64,000 nt of DNA from Paramicrosporidium saccamoebae (GCA_002794465.1 MTSL01000101.1:62001-126000); one strand, 5' to 3'. Counted from the stretch's first letter, positions 41,221 to 53,821 are shown. A program made the numbers and translations. The notes: generated by a model not told the origin, from the letters alone.

Positions 41221-42468
41221 ATGAACCTTTTCCAGAGGATATTAAATGCGGAAGCGTCTGATCCACCGACGAATCGAAGTAACAACCAAGTGCATCCCGA
41301 AGCACCCCTGGCACAACCACAGCCGATGACTAAGCGGCCGGCTATGATGTTTGACCTTGATCGGGGAGAGTCCCTCGTCATGCCGTGCCGCCCACCAGCA
41401 CCGGTGCACACTGTTCCAGCCAACACAACTCCTCGGCCGCCTGTGCCAACACCGTCACGAAGGGCGTTGGTTTTGGGCGCAGAACGGCGGATGACCTTCT
41501 TCCGTTTGGACGACTTTTTGTTAGTGCGGGCGTTGGGAACGGGCACATTTGGACGCGTCTTCTTAGCGCGCTATAAGACAGTGGCCAAGTACTTTGCACT
41601 AAAGAAGCTGCGAAAAGTGGATGTACATCGACTGAAACAGGTGGAACATGTGCAGAATGAACGGTCCTTACTATCGCGGCTAACCCACCCGTTCATAGTG
41701 CGACTATATGCGGCCATGCAGGATGAACGTCATCTGTACATGCTGATGGAATATGCGCCTGGGGGAGAGTTGTTCCATTATCTGCGTCGTGCCGGTCGTT
41801 TCTCTGTTGACGCGGCCCGTTTTTATATCTCCGAGTTGGTTTTGGCTTTGGAGTATTTGCACTCCTTTGATGTTGCCTATCGCGACTTGAAGCCTGAGAA
41901 TTTGTTATTGGACAGCGAAGGACACATCAAATTGGCCGACTTTGGCTTTGCCAAGCGCGTGCCCAATCTGACTTATACTCTCTGCGGCACTCCCGAATAT
42001 TTGGCACCAGAAATTATTTTGGGTCGTGGCTATGGAAAGTCGGTTGATTGGTGGGCATTGGGGATTCTCCTTTTCGAGATGCTTACAGGAAATCCGCCCT
42101 TTAATGGTGATACGCCTACCCAGGTCTATGAACGCACCCTTTCAGGACGACTGCACTTGCCTAATCTCGACCACGCCACTGCCGACCTCATCAGCGGACT
42201 GTTACGGCTCGATGTCACGAAGCGACTCGGCTGTCAGGAACGCGGTGCCCAGGCCGTCAAAGAGATGGAGTTTTTCCGTGGCATCTCCTGGGACGCCGTC
42301 TATCAGCGCTGTTATCGGCCGCCGATTGTTCCGCGTGTTGGCGATGTCGACTTGGCCCTTAACTTTCCCCTCGACGACAGCAAAAGTTCCATGGATGTCC
42401 ACATTCCCAATGAGGACCTGATTCTCCAGGCTCAAGGCGTCAATTTTCCCGGCTTCACCCCCGCCTAG
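41221..42468 (+). CDS. TPK: cAMP-dependent protein kinase catalytic subunit
   Basis: 415 residues from ATG 41221; the frame is open to ATG 40846 through 27-nt repeats, which I treat as 5' leader. AGC kinase core: GTGTFGRVFLAR, FALKKL, YRDLKPENLLLD, DFGFAKR, activation loop YTLCGTPEYLAPE with phospho-Thr, DWWALGILLFEM. YRDLKPEN plus TLCGTPEY identify PKA. The C-tail lacks a clear FxxF end (ends NFPGFTPA). The adenylyl cyclase-associated protein SRV2 is also in this window. Confidence 0.93.
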   Translation: MNLFQRILNAEASDPPTNRSNNQVHPEAPLAQPQPMTKRPAMMFDLDRGESLVMPCRPPAPVHTVPANTTPRPPVPTPSRRALVLGAERRMTFFRLDDFLLVRALGTGTFGRVFLARYKTVAKYFALKKLRKVDVHRLKQVEHVQNERSLLSRLTHPFIVRLYAAMQDERHLYMLMEYAPGGELFHYLRRAGRFSVDAARFYISELVLALEYLHSFDVAYRDLKPENLLLDSEGHIKLADFGFAKRVPNLTYTLCGTPEYLAPEIILGRGYGKSVDWWALGILLFEMLTGNPPFNGDTPTQVYERTLSGRLHLPNLDHATADLISGLLRLDVTKRLGCQERGAQAVKEMEFFRGISWDAVYQRCYRPPIVPRVGDVDLALNFPLDDSKSSMDVHIPNEDLILQAQGVNFPGFTPA

Positions 42469-42591
42469 TCGTTGCTCTGTATCAAAACTATAGATTCGTC
42501 CGCTGAGTGGTATTTGCACTACTCTATAATAAACAGAAATTATCAAATAATGAGAGGATTTCTGCGGTGAGGGTCTGAAGTCTTGACATTC

Positions 42592-43461
42592 TCATCTGGG
42601 ATCATTTGGGTGACAAATGGGACAATTGGGGTCACGCTGGAGAGAGTGAGATTGGAGGAATGCTCCTTGGACACCATTGTAAAACCAATAATTGGCATCA
42701 GTGGTGAAGCAATTTGTTGTCAACTGTTGGGCAATTAGAACACTAATCCCTGCAATAAGTGAGGTTGTGCTGATTACGGTCGGGACTATGGCTCGGATCG
42801 TCTCCAATATATACGGCTTGTCTATTCCATCAATCCCATATTGGGCAGCACGTTTTATGGCCATTTCTCCAAACCTGTTCAGGTGCTCTTCATCTTTAAC
42901 ATCAAACTCAACTGCATTTAGACGGGGCCATTCTAGGGTCAGTGTCCAGGCAACAATCTGTTCCCGATTCGTTGGCGTCCCCGTCAAGGTACACAATGCC
43001 CAGGTTTCCCGTTCCGCATGCAGGAAGCGGGTGCAGTAAAGACACGGGGTTATACCCCCCATCACTAGTCGGACATGGCCCATCCATCCCTCTGTTCCTC
43101 CCTCAATCAATGTTACAGACAATCGACATGCCACGTCATTGAGCCATAAGCGCGTCTCCACATTGTCCACCCCACAGAGAATCAGTCCAAACGAACTAAA
43201 ATATGACATTGGCAGAGTTTCTACTCGACACACCCGAAAGGTGCATTCGACTGACGGATATACATTTACTGATTCCGCCACTATCTCTGCTTTGTAGCGA
43301 CCCACGTGGTCAGTTCTGAATAGAGATTGGCGTGTCAGGTTGGACACTTCGATCGTATCCATATCAACCGCCTCCATCTTCTGAAACCCCAATGCAACCA
43401 ACTTGACAACAATTTCGCTCCCCAACGCACCCGCTCCCACCACCAATACTCGGGGCCCCAT
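42592..43461 (-). CDS. UBA3: NEDD8-activating enzyme catalytic subunit Uba3, short form
   Basis: 289 residues. Adenylation domain: VLVVGAGALGSEIV, VDMDTIEVSNLTRQSLFR, GRYKAE, LCGVDNVETRLWLN, EGGTEGWMGHVRLV. Catalytic cysteine region WALCTLTGTPTNREQIVAW and zinc-binding CLYC plus CPIC. The protein ends 6 residues after CPIC, so the C-terminal ubiquitin-fold domain that recruits Ubc12 in Uba3 is missing. The next gene on that side ends 123 bp away, leaving no space for another exon of that size. Confidence 0.88.
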   Translation of the reverse strand: MGPRVLVVGAGALGSEIVVKLVALGFQKMEAVDMDTIEVSNLTRQSLFRTDHVGRYKAEIVAESVNVYPSVECTFRVCRVETLPMSYFSSFGLILCGVDNVETRLWLNDVACRLSVTLIEGGTEGWMGHVRLVMGGITPCLYCTRFLHAERETWALCTLTGTPTNREQIVAWTLTLEWPRLNAVEFDVKDEEHLNRFGEMAIKRAAQYGIDGIDKPYILETIRAIVPTVISTTSLIAGISVLIAQQLTTNCFTTDANYWFYNGVQGAFLQSHSLQRDPNCPICHPNDPR

Positions 43462-43482
43462 TTATGATTTATGGATTATTCT

Positions 43483-44307
43483 TTATTCTTCGGGATCTCC
43501 AAATGCAGCCAGATTTAGTCTTGGCGGCCTGGCTTGGATCGTCTCCTCTTCATCAGTGTCAATCTGGCGGGGAGCTGAAGTAGCAGATGCTCCCCGAGAA
43601 CGCAGACGTGTGGGTAGGACGGCATTAGACTCAACCGCCTTCAGTTCCTCCTCAAATTCTCGTCTCTCCTTGATCGCACTGCATTTCTCCAGTGTAGGAC
43701 GACCCTCCATTCCGAGACTACGCAATATCTCCTCCAAACGAGCGATTGATTGTTTGGTGGAAAGACCATCGAGTTCCTTCTTCCAAACTTTGCGTACTCC
43801 GCATTTGAAAACATATGCCTTTAAGCGATCAATTGTGGCCTCTCCATCAGATTTGCCCTTCTTGTCCGGGTTGGAAACTTTGCTCAAAGTTTTTGAAGTT
43901 TTAGTCTTTTCCGATTCTGTAGTTCCTGGGAACTCTGAGACCTTGTTTGATTCTTTATGGACTTTAGATTTTGGTTCTGTATGGATCTTGGGCTTTTTGA
44001 TTTTGGCAGTAGTGTTTTCCTTCTACATTCCAATTGGAACTCTAGCAATTTTACCTTATTTTCCGTCTCACGTGTCCTGGAATTGGCAGGAGTGATGAGT
44101 TCCTATTAGGATATTCAGCATAGATTCGCCATCACTTACATTATTCTCCAGCAGCGTCAACATGACTTCATCGATCAGACTATTAATCTCCTCCGTCTCT
44201 AACTTGGCCACGTCCATTTCCAGTGCCGTCGCCATCTTCTCCCTCAGCTCTCTTCCCGTCAAATTCCTATCAATTAGCAATCTCCTTCCAAAAGTACAAT
44301 GCGCCAT
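43483..44307 (-). CDS. HIRIP3: HIRIP3/CHZ-type H2A-H2B chaperone
   Basis: Exons 44307-44140, 44102-44055, 44022-43483 (introns 37 and 32 nt); 251 residues. A short helical N-terminal domain resembles the DEK-C-like start of HIRIP3. A lysine-rich linker follows, then the conserved region IDRLKAYVFKCGVRKVWKKE, SIARLEEILRSLGMEGRPTL, KCSAIKERREFEEEL, matching HIRIP3 (LGMxGxPxLxKCxAxKExRE). It binds H2A-H2B/H2A.Z in related proteins. Head-to-head with the RecQ helicase (65 bp). Confidence 0.8.
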
Positions 44308-44372
44308 CCTCTTTTAAAATCTCCCGACACACCACCCGCACCTCCAGCAGGTCGCACATACCCCCGCCCGCC

Positions 44373-47596
<3,224 letters not shown>

Positions 47597-47633
47597 TTTG
47601 AGGTTGGCTGCATTGTATATTAACACTGAGGTT

Positions 47634-47730
47634 TACAGTAAAGACCCTGCTGATGAGTGGGTTAGTTGTAGTAAATCATTTGAGGCCATCAATAATAAGC
47701 GGATGCTGTTTAGCAGACCCTTTATCCCTA
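47634..47730. repeat. Repeat related to the 11.1-kb family
   Basis: Contains AATAATAAGCGGATGCTGTT then TAGCAGACCCTTTA (about 47691-47724), matching 11106-11140. A related end GTAGTAAAGACCCTGTTTAA occurs on the opposite strand near 54895. Sits in the convergent SGS1/uS3m gap. Confidence 0.75.
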
Positions 47731-47793
47731 GTCCCGTGTCACCTGCCATACTAAATCACACTGAACCATACCCTAACAACTTTTATGTGATGA

Positions 47794-48651
47794 TCAGGCT
47801 GCGAATCTAAAATTTGGCGTATCAACAACATCCAGTAGGGAACGTGGTCCAACCAGCCGATTCATCCGTGCATAGACAATACGCACTGTCAGACCAAACA
47901 CTCCCAATTTCGATGGGATTCCGAGCTTTGCCTCCTCCGCCACCACATATTTGACACTGTTGATGGAGATACGGCCGGCCGATTTCTGCCAAACCATTGA
48001 ACGGTTACCGCGCCGAGGGCCTTTGATGCGGATGAGAATGCCGCGTATGGTCGCTGAGGGACTCGGCAATTGAGCCGCCTCGGTGGGAGTGAGAAAGACG
48101 CGATCACCTTGGAGCAGGGTGGAGGGATGCAAGCTCCCTGCAACCGTATCCGCTAAATGTTTTTGTGCAAGACCGAGCTTATGGAGCACCCCTTGGATTT
48201 CTTCCAGCTCTTCCCTTGCGGCCGTGTTGGATTCTTCAAATTTGAGTGTCGTCTGCAGGGCAGCCTCGCGTAGCTTTAGATGCATCTCGACCTGCTGACA
48301 TTGCATTCGTCGCCCCTCCTGGGGCGTTTTGTGTGTCCATACGGTGTGACGGTCGCTTACCATATCCAGCGTCCTCCGGATGGCTGATGCACTCATATGC
48401 TCCAAACCACGCAACACTCGGTGTTTAATGTGACTGGCAAGCAGACCCGCGGAGCTGAGCAGGGACGGGGTGAAATGCACAGCAAGTCGGTTGGGGCCGG
48501 AGGCGCCCAATGCCGTGGCGTAACGCTCCAAGTTGGATTGTGTGTGTCGCTGATGGCCAAGCGAAAGGATACGACGGGCCTCCTCTTTTCCCAGTGTCGG
48601 AAGCACCCGATTGCGCATGGAAAACGAAAATGAAATTTCTGTATGTTTCAT
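47794..48651 (-). CDS. Nuclear-encoded mitochondrial ribosomal protein uS3 (Rps3-like)
   Basis: 285 residues. The N-terminus is Arg-rich without acids near the start (MRNRVLPTLGK from the second ATG, 48618), consistent with a mitochondrial presequence. The C-terminal part reads GILIRIKGPRRGNRSMVWQK, SAGRISINSVKYVV, KLGIPSKLGVFGLTVRIVY. This matches the bacterial/mitochondrial uS3 C-terminal domain (G(I)xIxxxGRxxGxExAR...G.vpL.tl...i.Y....a.T.yG..GVKVWI). Middle part is helical. Most fungi encode this protein in mtDNA (rps3/var1), so a nuclear copy points to gene transfer. The first 9 bp overlap the divergent MCEE frame if ATG 48651 is used. Confidence 0.7.
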   Translation of the reverse strand: MKHTEISFSFSMRNRVLPTLGKEEARRILSLGHQRHTQSNLERYATALGASGPNRLAVHFTPSLLSSAGLLASHIKHRVLRGLEHMSASAIRRTLDMVSDRHTVWTHKTPQEGRRMQCQQVEMHLKLREAALQTTLKFEESNTAAREELEEIQGVLHKLGLAQKHLADTVAGSLHPSTLLQGDRVFLTPTEAAQLPSPSATIRGILIRIKGPRRGNRSMVWQKSAGRISINSVKYVVAEEAKLGIPSKLGVFGLTVRIVYARMNRLVGPRSLLDVVDTPNFRFAA

Positions 48652-49273
48652 TGTTTACGACGGCGCTATAGCGGATGGGTGGGCAAATTGAATCATATTG
48701 CCATTGCGACCCGCGACGCTGCAGAGCATGTAAAGTTCTTTCGGGATGTCATGCGTCTACCTGTTAGCGAACGGAAGGTGTCAGTTTAAGCNNNNNNNNN
48801 NNNNNNNNNNNNNNNNNNNNNNNNNNNNNNNNNNNNNNNNNNNNNNNNNNNNNNNNNNNNNNNNNNNNNNNNNNNNNNNNNNNNNNNNNNNNNNNNNNNN
48901 NNNNNNNNNNNNNNNNNNNNNNNNNNNNNNNNNNNNNNNNNNNNNNNNNNNNNNNNNNNNNTTGATTTCGGAAACACCAAGATAGAGCTATTGGAGCCTT
49001 ATGGGGATTCTGGGCCAATTTCAAATTTTATCAAAAAGAATCCAAAGGGTGGACTGCATCATTTTTGCTACGAAGTACATAAGAGAGATGTCTGACTTGT
49101 AGGTTGAGGACATTGCGCAGGCCGTGAAGCACCTCAAAGAGAAGGGGATCACACCTCTCAGTCCGCCAAAGATTGGTGCCCATGGAAATCCCGTAGTTTT
49201 CCTACACCCCAAAGATTGTCAAGGTATATTAACTGAGCTTGAGCAAGTTGCCTCTGACAATACTCGCAAATAG
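48643..49273 (+). CDS. MCEE: Methylmalonyl-CoA epimerase (broken by assembly gap)
   Basis: Exon 1 48643-48777; a gap (48792-48961) hides the next junction; then coding 48962-49074, a 28-nt intron, and 49103-49273. The N-terminus MFHCLRRRYSGWVGK looks like a mitochondrial presequence. Then NHIAIAT...FFRDVMRLPVSE, and after the gap DFGNTKIELLEPYGDSGPI, NPKGGLHHFCYEV, GAHGNPVVFLHPKDC, LTELEQ. These are the glyoxalase-fold epimerase motifs, with metal His and Glu residues present. Converts D- to L-methylmalonyl-CoA in propionate breakdown. Perhaps 15-25 residues are hidden in the gap. Confidence 0.88.
48792..48961. other. Assembly gap (170 N)
   Basis: Run of N inside the MCEE gene. It removes the first intron's acceptor and the start of the next exon. 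Confidence 0.99.
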
Positions 49274-49430
49274 TTGATAAATCTCGTGTATGAACCTCGT
49301 GGATAAACAATGTGTATAAATCTCGTGTGTGAATCTCGGGTATGAATATTGCATATAGATCGCCGACCATCTCGGATAGTAGTCGCAAGTAAGCGATAAC
49401 TGCCATGTATAAGCAACCTTAAAAGGATGA
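49274..49430. repeat. Degenerate repeats after MCEE
   Basis: ATAAATCTCGTGTATGAACCTCGTGGATAAAC-type units recur about five times to 49345 (variants TATAAATCTCGTGTGTGAATC, TCTCGGGTATGAATATTGC). The rest of the 300-bp gap to DBP10 has nothing recognisable. Confidence 0.65.
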
Positions 49431-49574
49431 TGAGTGGTGTAAATGGATCACAGCTAGTCGCAGATAATTAAGAATCATCTCCCATCCTAGCTACTAGTCA
49501 CCTTGACTTGGTTATAAATAATCCGTTGGATCGACCAGGGTAGAGTTTCTCATAGTAACCTCTTCAGTGACAGA

Positions 49575-51584
49575 ATGAGCAAGAAGCGGCCAAGACGCCA
49601 AGAGATAGAGGCTCCCAGTGACTCTGAGGGTGAATCAAAACAGCCCCAGAATAAGGATACAAGGAAGAAGGGTGCAGGATCATTCCCAACCATGGGTTTG
49701 CTGCCGCAGCTGGTCAAAGCAGTGCAAAGGAAAGGCTATCGTCTCCCCACTCCTATCCAACGCAAATGTATTCCACCGCTTTTGGAGGGACGCGATGTTG
49801 TTGGTATGGCCCGCACCGGATCCGGTAAGACGGCTGCCTTTGTCCTCCCTCTCCTCCAAACCCTGAAATGTCATTCCGTCAAAGTGGGCATCCGTGGTCT
49901 AGTCTTGTCCCCCAGCAGAGAATTGGCGATGCAGACGTTTGCCGTCGTCAAGGAGTTTTCAAAGTTTATGGACCTGCGCTCCATCGTCCTTGTGGGTGGT
50001 GATAGTGTGGATGAGCAGTTTGCTCAGTTGGCCACCAATCCGGATATTGTAATTGCCACTCCAGGAAGACTGATGCATCTGTGTGTGGAGACAAAGCTCA
50101 GTCTTAAGGAAGTACAGTTTGTGGTGTGGGATGAGGCTGACCGTCTGATGGAAGATCCTACGATGGGGACACAAATGAGAGAGATCCATGCACGTCTCCC
50201 AGAGACCCGATTGACTGCACTGTTTTCGGCAACGCTCCCCAAAGCCTTGGCTGATTTTGCAACAGTAGGACTGCAGAACCCATTGCTGGTGCGACTGGAC
50301 ACTGAGAGCAAATTGAGTACCGACCTAAAAACTTATTTTTTGCAAATCCAAAGCGAAACTAGAGACGCGGCCCTTCTCGTTCTGCTTAACAAGATTATCG
50401 TCGATCGATCGCAGTTGACGGTCATTTTTACTGCGACAAAACACCATGTAGAATATCTTCAAGAGCTGTTGAATTCTTACAATCTTCCCTGCACTTATAT
50501 CTACGGTGCCCTCGATCAGACGGCCCGCAAGTTAGCCATCGATGCCTTCCGTCGTGGAACAAAGACAATTTTGATTGTAACCGATGTTGCTGCTCGCGGT
50601 ATTGATATTCCCCTTCTCGATAATGTCATCAACTATGATTTCCCTGCCAGTCCAAAGCTATTTGTTCATCGTGTTGGACGTGTTGCTCGTGCTGGACGCA
50701 GCGGACGAGCCTTTTCTCTTGTCTCCCCCGACGAAATGCCCCATCTCTTTGATTTGCAGCTTTTCCTGGGAAGAACCATTTCAAAGGCCGATATTGGCAA
50801 TAACAATGATAACGGCAGTGGTAGTGACAGTGACAAGAATATCATACTGGGTATCATTCCCCAAGGCCTGATTGATGAAGAGCAAGAGTCTCTGACGATG
50901 AAGATAAGCATTAATGGAACAGTTGAGGCACTAAAGGGCGTCATGAGTAACGCATGCAAATTATATAGAAGGACTCGTCCCGCACCGGCTCCCGAGTCGC
51001 ATCGTCGTAGCAAGGAATTCACCGAGTCAAATTCTTGTCTGGGAATCCATCCTCTCTTTCAATCTGTCATCGGCTCTTCAGAATACCAACAAGCATCCAT
51101 TGTAAGTGCCCTGCAACAGTACAAGCCAAAGGTGAGCCATCTTAACTTGACCCGTCTTTCAAAGGAGGTCACCAAGAAGACTGTGCAGAAACCCACAGCC
51201 AAAACGAGCCGTGACGAAGAGCATTACCTCAAATACACCAAGGATGGAGCCCGAGACGATTCTGGCTACTCTCTCACTGGCAGCTTTGCTGAGAATGCCA
51301 GAAAGGCCATCTTTGATCTATCCGCCTCTGTTGCCGACGACCCCACCCTCCGCAAACGTCGCGAGCCTGATTCTCGTAAGAAGCTTGTGACTACCGAGTT
51401 TGGTACAAAGGTGCCGGCGTCCTTCCGCTCAGATGCATATGACAAGTGGCGTGCAAAGACCCATTTGGATATTCAGCAGCCTGGAGAGATTGAGTCTGAT
51501 GCTGCGAGCTCGAGGGCAAAGTCTATACTCACAGGAAATGACGAACGGCGGAGATGGAGAAACAAGAGGCTAGCGCGCAAATAA
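49575..51584 (+). CDS. DBP10: DEAD-box RNA helicase Dbp10
   Basis: 669 residues, single exon. Core: GLLPQLVKAVQRKGYRLPTP (Q motif), ARTGSGKTAAF, PSRELAMQ, TPGRL, WDEADRL, SATLP, IFTATKHHVEYL, TDVAARGIDIP, HRVGRVARAGRSG. The lack of a GxGKT-proline in motif I is normal here. The C-terminal DBP10C-like part ends GDERRRWRNKRLARK-like. Dbp10/DDX54 acts in 60S assembly at the peptidyl transferase region. Shorter than yeast Dbp10 (995). Confidence 0.92.
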   Translation: MSKKRPRRQEIEAPSDSEGESKQPQNKDTRKKGAGSFPTMGLLPQLVKAVQRKGYRLPTPIQRKCIPPLLEGRDVVGMARTGSGKTAAFVLPLLQTLKCHSVKVGIRGLVLSPSRELAMQTFAVVKEFSKFMDLRSIVLVGGDSVDEQFAQLATNPDIVIATPGRLMHLCVETKLSLKEVQFVVWDEADRLMEDPTMGTQMREIHARLPETRLTALFSATLPKALADFATVGLQNPLLVRLDTESKLSTDLKTYFLQIQSETRDAALLVLLNKIIVDRSQLTVIFTATKHHVEYLQELLNSYNLPCTYIYGALDQTARKLAIDAFRRGTKTILIVTDVAARGIDIPLLDNVINYDFPASPKLFVHRVGRVARAGRSGRAFSLVSPDEMPHLFDLQLFLGRTISKADIGNNNDNGSGSDSDKNIILGIIPQGLIDEEQESLTMKISINGTVEALKGVMSNACKLYRRTRPAPAPESHRRSKEFTESNSCLGIHPLFQSVIGSSEYQQASIVSALQQYKPKVSHLNLTRLSKEVTKKTVQKPTAKTSRDEEHYLKYTKDGARDDSGYSLTGSFAENARKAIFDLSASVADDPTLRKRREPDSRKKLVTTEFGTKVPASFRSDAYDKWRAKTHLDIQQPGEIESDAASSRAKSILTGNDERRRWRNKRLARK

Positions 51585-51630
51585 ACTGCTCTTTATTCAT
51601 GCATTAGCATGATTCTATGTATAGGATGGG

Positions 51631-52308
51631 TCACCTTTTTCTTGGTGGAAACATTTTTGTCACTGGCTGGTTGCTTGTCCGCATGTGTCTGGCTACCTCT
51701 GTCTTGGCCTTTTTCATCAAACTGGAGCTCGCACTAACTGATGCAAAAGGGTCGGCCTTGGTCATTGTTGCTGCTCTCCCCCCAATGACACTGACATTTC
51801 GTCTTGGTCCGATCAGCTTGGAAGAGTGGACCAATGCCCGACGTTCCTCGTAATTCTCACGAATCCGACTTCCCAACCCCTCAATATGCAATTCATGCAG
51901 TTTGAGGAGTTGTCGGTAATAGACTCGCCACGGAGTCGCATCCTGAGTTGGAGAGACGGGCAGCTGAGCAGACAACGCATAGCATAGGCGTGACCATGCA
52001 GGTGCTGTCATTGCCATGAGGCTTGGGTAATGCTCCTCGATGGAAATCAGGCTGTCTGCTGTTAGGCGTGCAGATACCTTTGGAACCAATTCCAGTAACA
52101 GATGCCTCGGTAGTGCAGTCACTATGGCCTCTAACCTGGCCGGGTGCTGCAGCTGCATCCTTTTCATCGCCTCATCCCAAAGTGTCGTCGGCGCACCGGT
52201 GGAGAGAGTGTCCCCGGCGATGGCGACCGGTGTGGTAGTGCTACGACGGGAGCTGGTGCCAAGGACCAGCATACGCGGCCGTCGCGTCCCAGGCTGCACA
52301 CTATCCAT
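51631..52308 (-). CDS. ELA1: Elongin A
   Basis: 225 residues from ATG 52308. Conserved Elongin-A core (about residues 55-130): ARLEAIVTALPRHLLLELVP, LTADSLISIEEHYPSLM, PAWSRLCYA, TPWRVYYRQL, then the arginine-rich helix and a basic Ser/Lys tail. With Elongin C and Cul3 in yeast it forms the ligase that ubiquitinates stalled RNA polymerase II. The BC-box/F-box-like start LVTALP-type helix is present. Match is by the spaced hydrophobic pattern rather than a catalytic motif. Confidence 0.65.
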   Translation of the reverse strand: MDSVQPGTRRPRMLVLGTSSRRSTTTPVAIAGDTLSTGAPTTLWDEAMKRMQLQHPARLEAIVTALPRHLLLELVPKVSARLTADSLISIEEHYPSLMAMTAPAWSRLCYALSAQLPVSPTQDATPWRVYYRQLLKLHELHIEGLGSRIRENYEERRALVHSSKLIGPRRNVSVIGGRAATMTKADPFASVSASSSLMKKAKTEVARHMRTSNQPVTKMFPPRKR

Positions 52309-52400
52309 CAACGGAATGACTGTTTGACGACAGCAAGAGCTAGCGACGGTGATTGGCGGACCACCTAATTGGGGAAGAAACAGCCAATGACAACGGTTTA

Positions 52401-53484
52401 TTAGACACCAACATGTTCATGGGGAGCCGTAACCAGTTTTCCCTCAGTTATGGTGGTGAAGAATTGCTCAGGAACAGCCATTTCTGTAAAATCATTTGCC
52501 TCGTCTCCAGTCAGAGACGGATTCAAGAGGCCGGCGGGGGTGAGAATGTTAATCTCGGAGCATTTAGAGGTCACAACTTTGACGCCCAAGCTAGGGGCAG
52601 AGATGAACACTTGTACTGCCTCGCAGCCATCAAGCACAACTACGTGTACTTCGCCAGTTAAAAAGAGACGCACCTTGGTGCAACCTAGTAGTTCGATAGA
52701 GGAGACGACATCGCCAACTTCCAGATCGAGTTGCTGACATTTGTCTGCTAGCACGGCATTGATTTTTCCATTCACCTTTATGGCAATCTTTTTTGAATCT
52801 TCAATGGCCACTGCTTGATTCAGCGCCTCTGGGGTGATAACGATGGGCTCAGCAAGGTTGGAGGCTTTTCTGACATACCAGCGATTTCCGTCTAGCTGAA
52901 CAGTCTCTTGGGGGGTGCTCTCAATCACCACCACCTCTTCTTCCGTCGCGGGGATCTCCGTCTTGGACTCGACGGGACACTTTGATTTAGTGATGCCCGT
53001 CACAAGAGCGCTCATCGAGTTGGCCCATTCCGTATTATTTTCGTCATTACTGTCAAAGGTCAGCGAGACCACACAATGGATACCTTTCCTTGGCATCTTT
53101 CTTGATTCGGTTCAGATAGTATTGGGCAGAGTCCTGGTTGGTGGCCAAATACTCCGCCGCGTCCTGGGGCACCAGATGGACTGCAAAGACGGATAGGGTA
53201 GCGCCGATAGCCTCCATGTGCTGTGAGAAGGGCACACTGGAACGGTCCATTTTTACCGTCTCAAGTGCAGAGAATAGCTTAGCAAAGTCGTCTTGGGTGG
53301 CCTTGTCGCCACGTTTAAACAACTGATAGGCGTCTCTCAGGAATCCCGTCTACAATTAATGAAACCATTGGGATACCGCTTTGAGAAGCTTGTCGTTGGA
53401 GAACTTGACAGTGGCTGCACCCACCGCCTTGATAAGCGGGTCCAATTCGCTACTGGATGATTTACCTGGTCCGTAGGGTGACAT
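52401..53484 (-). CDS. SRV2: Adenylyl cyclase-associated protein CAP/Srv2, short form
   Basis: Exons 53484-53377, 53349-53084, 53049-52401 (introns 27 and 34 nt); 340 residues. N-terminal helical-folded domain (LRDAYQLFKRGDKATQDDFA, DSAQYYLNRIKKDAK), a short linker, then the C-terminal CARP beta helix (GNRWYVRKASN, KIAIKVNGKINAVLADKCQQ, VVVLDGCEAVQVFI). Recycles cofilin-bound actin. Human and yeast CAPs are 475-526 residues. The polyproline and WH2 part is nearly absent here, and the Ras-cyclase coiled start is short. Confidence 0.9.
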
Positions 53485-53821
53485 TAGTGGCGGATGTTAT
53501 GATACTCTTGACTTAATTAATTTGCGAAATTTGTAATAAATGCGAGACTGTAAATATGGACCAGAAGTTCCAATCGAGACCTTGGTGAGGGCTTTTGGTC
53601 CGTATAAAGGTTAAACTAAGAGGGTGTTGGGATGGATAGCAAAGACTAATTTGTTAAGAAGCGAAGAATCAATAGACAATCACTCTCAACATGACAGATC
53701 TGATTTTTGGAGTTGCTGTCCGGACTCTAGGACCACCAATCAGAAGCAGTCTTTCCATAGAGTTCCTCACGCCAATCATCAATCCAACACATTACAAAAA
53801 TATTATTTCACAGAAGCAACA
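53485..53821. promoter_or_regulatory. Divergent region between SRV2 and DJ-1
   Basis: 337 bp, no gene supported. A frame open upstream of DJ-1 from 53624 has no homologous look and ends directly in the DJ-1 start MPKALVLIADG. Confidence 0.4.

Noticed and set aside
53624-53821. N-terminal extension of DJ-1 from an upstream ATG
   Set aside because: The added residues have no family counterpart; DJ-1 proteins start directly at the MPKALVLIA strand.
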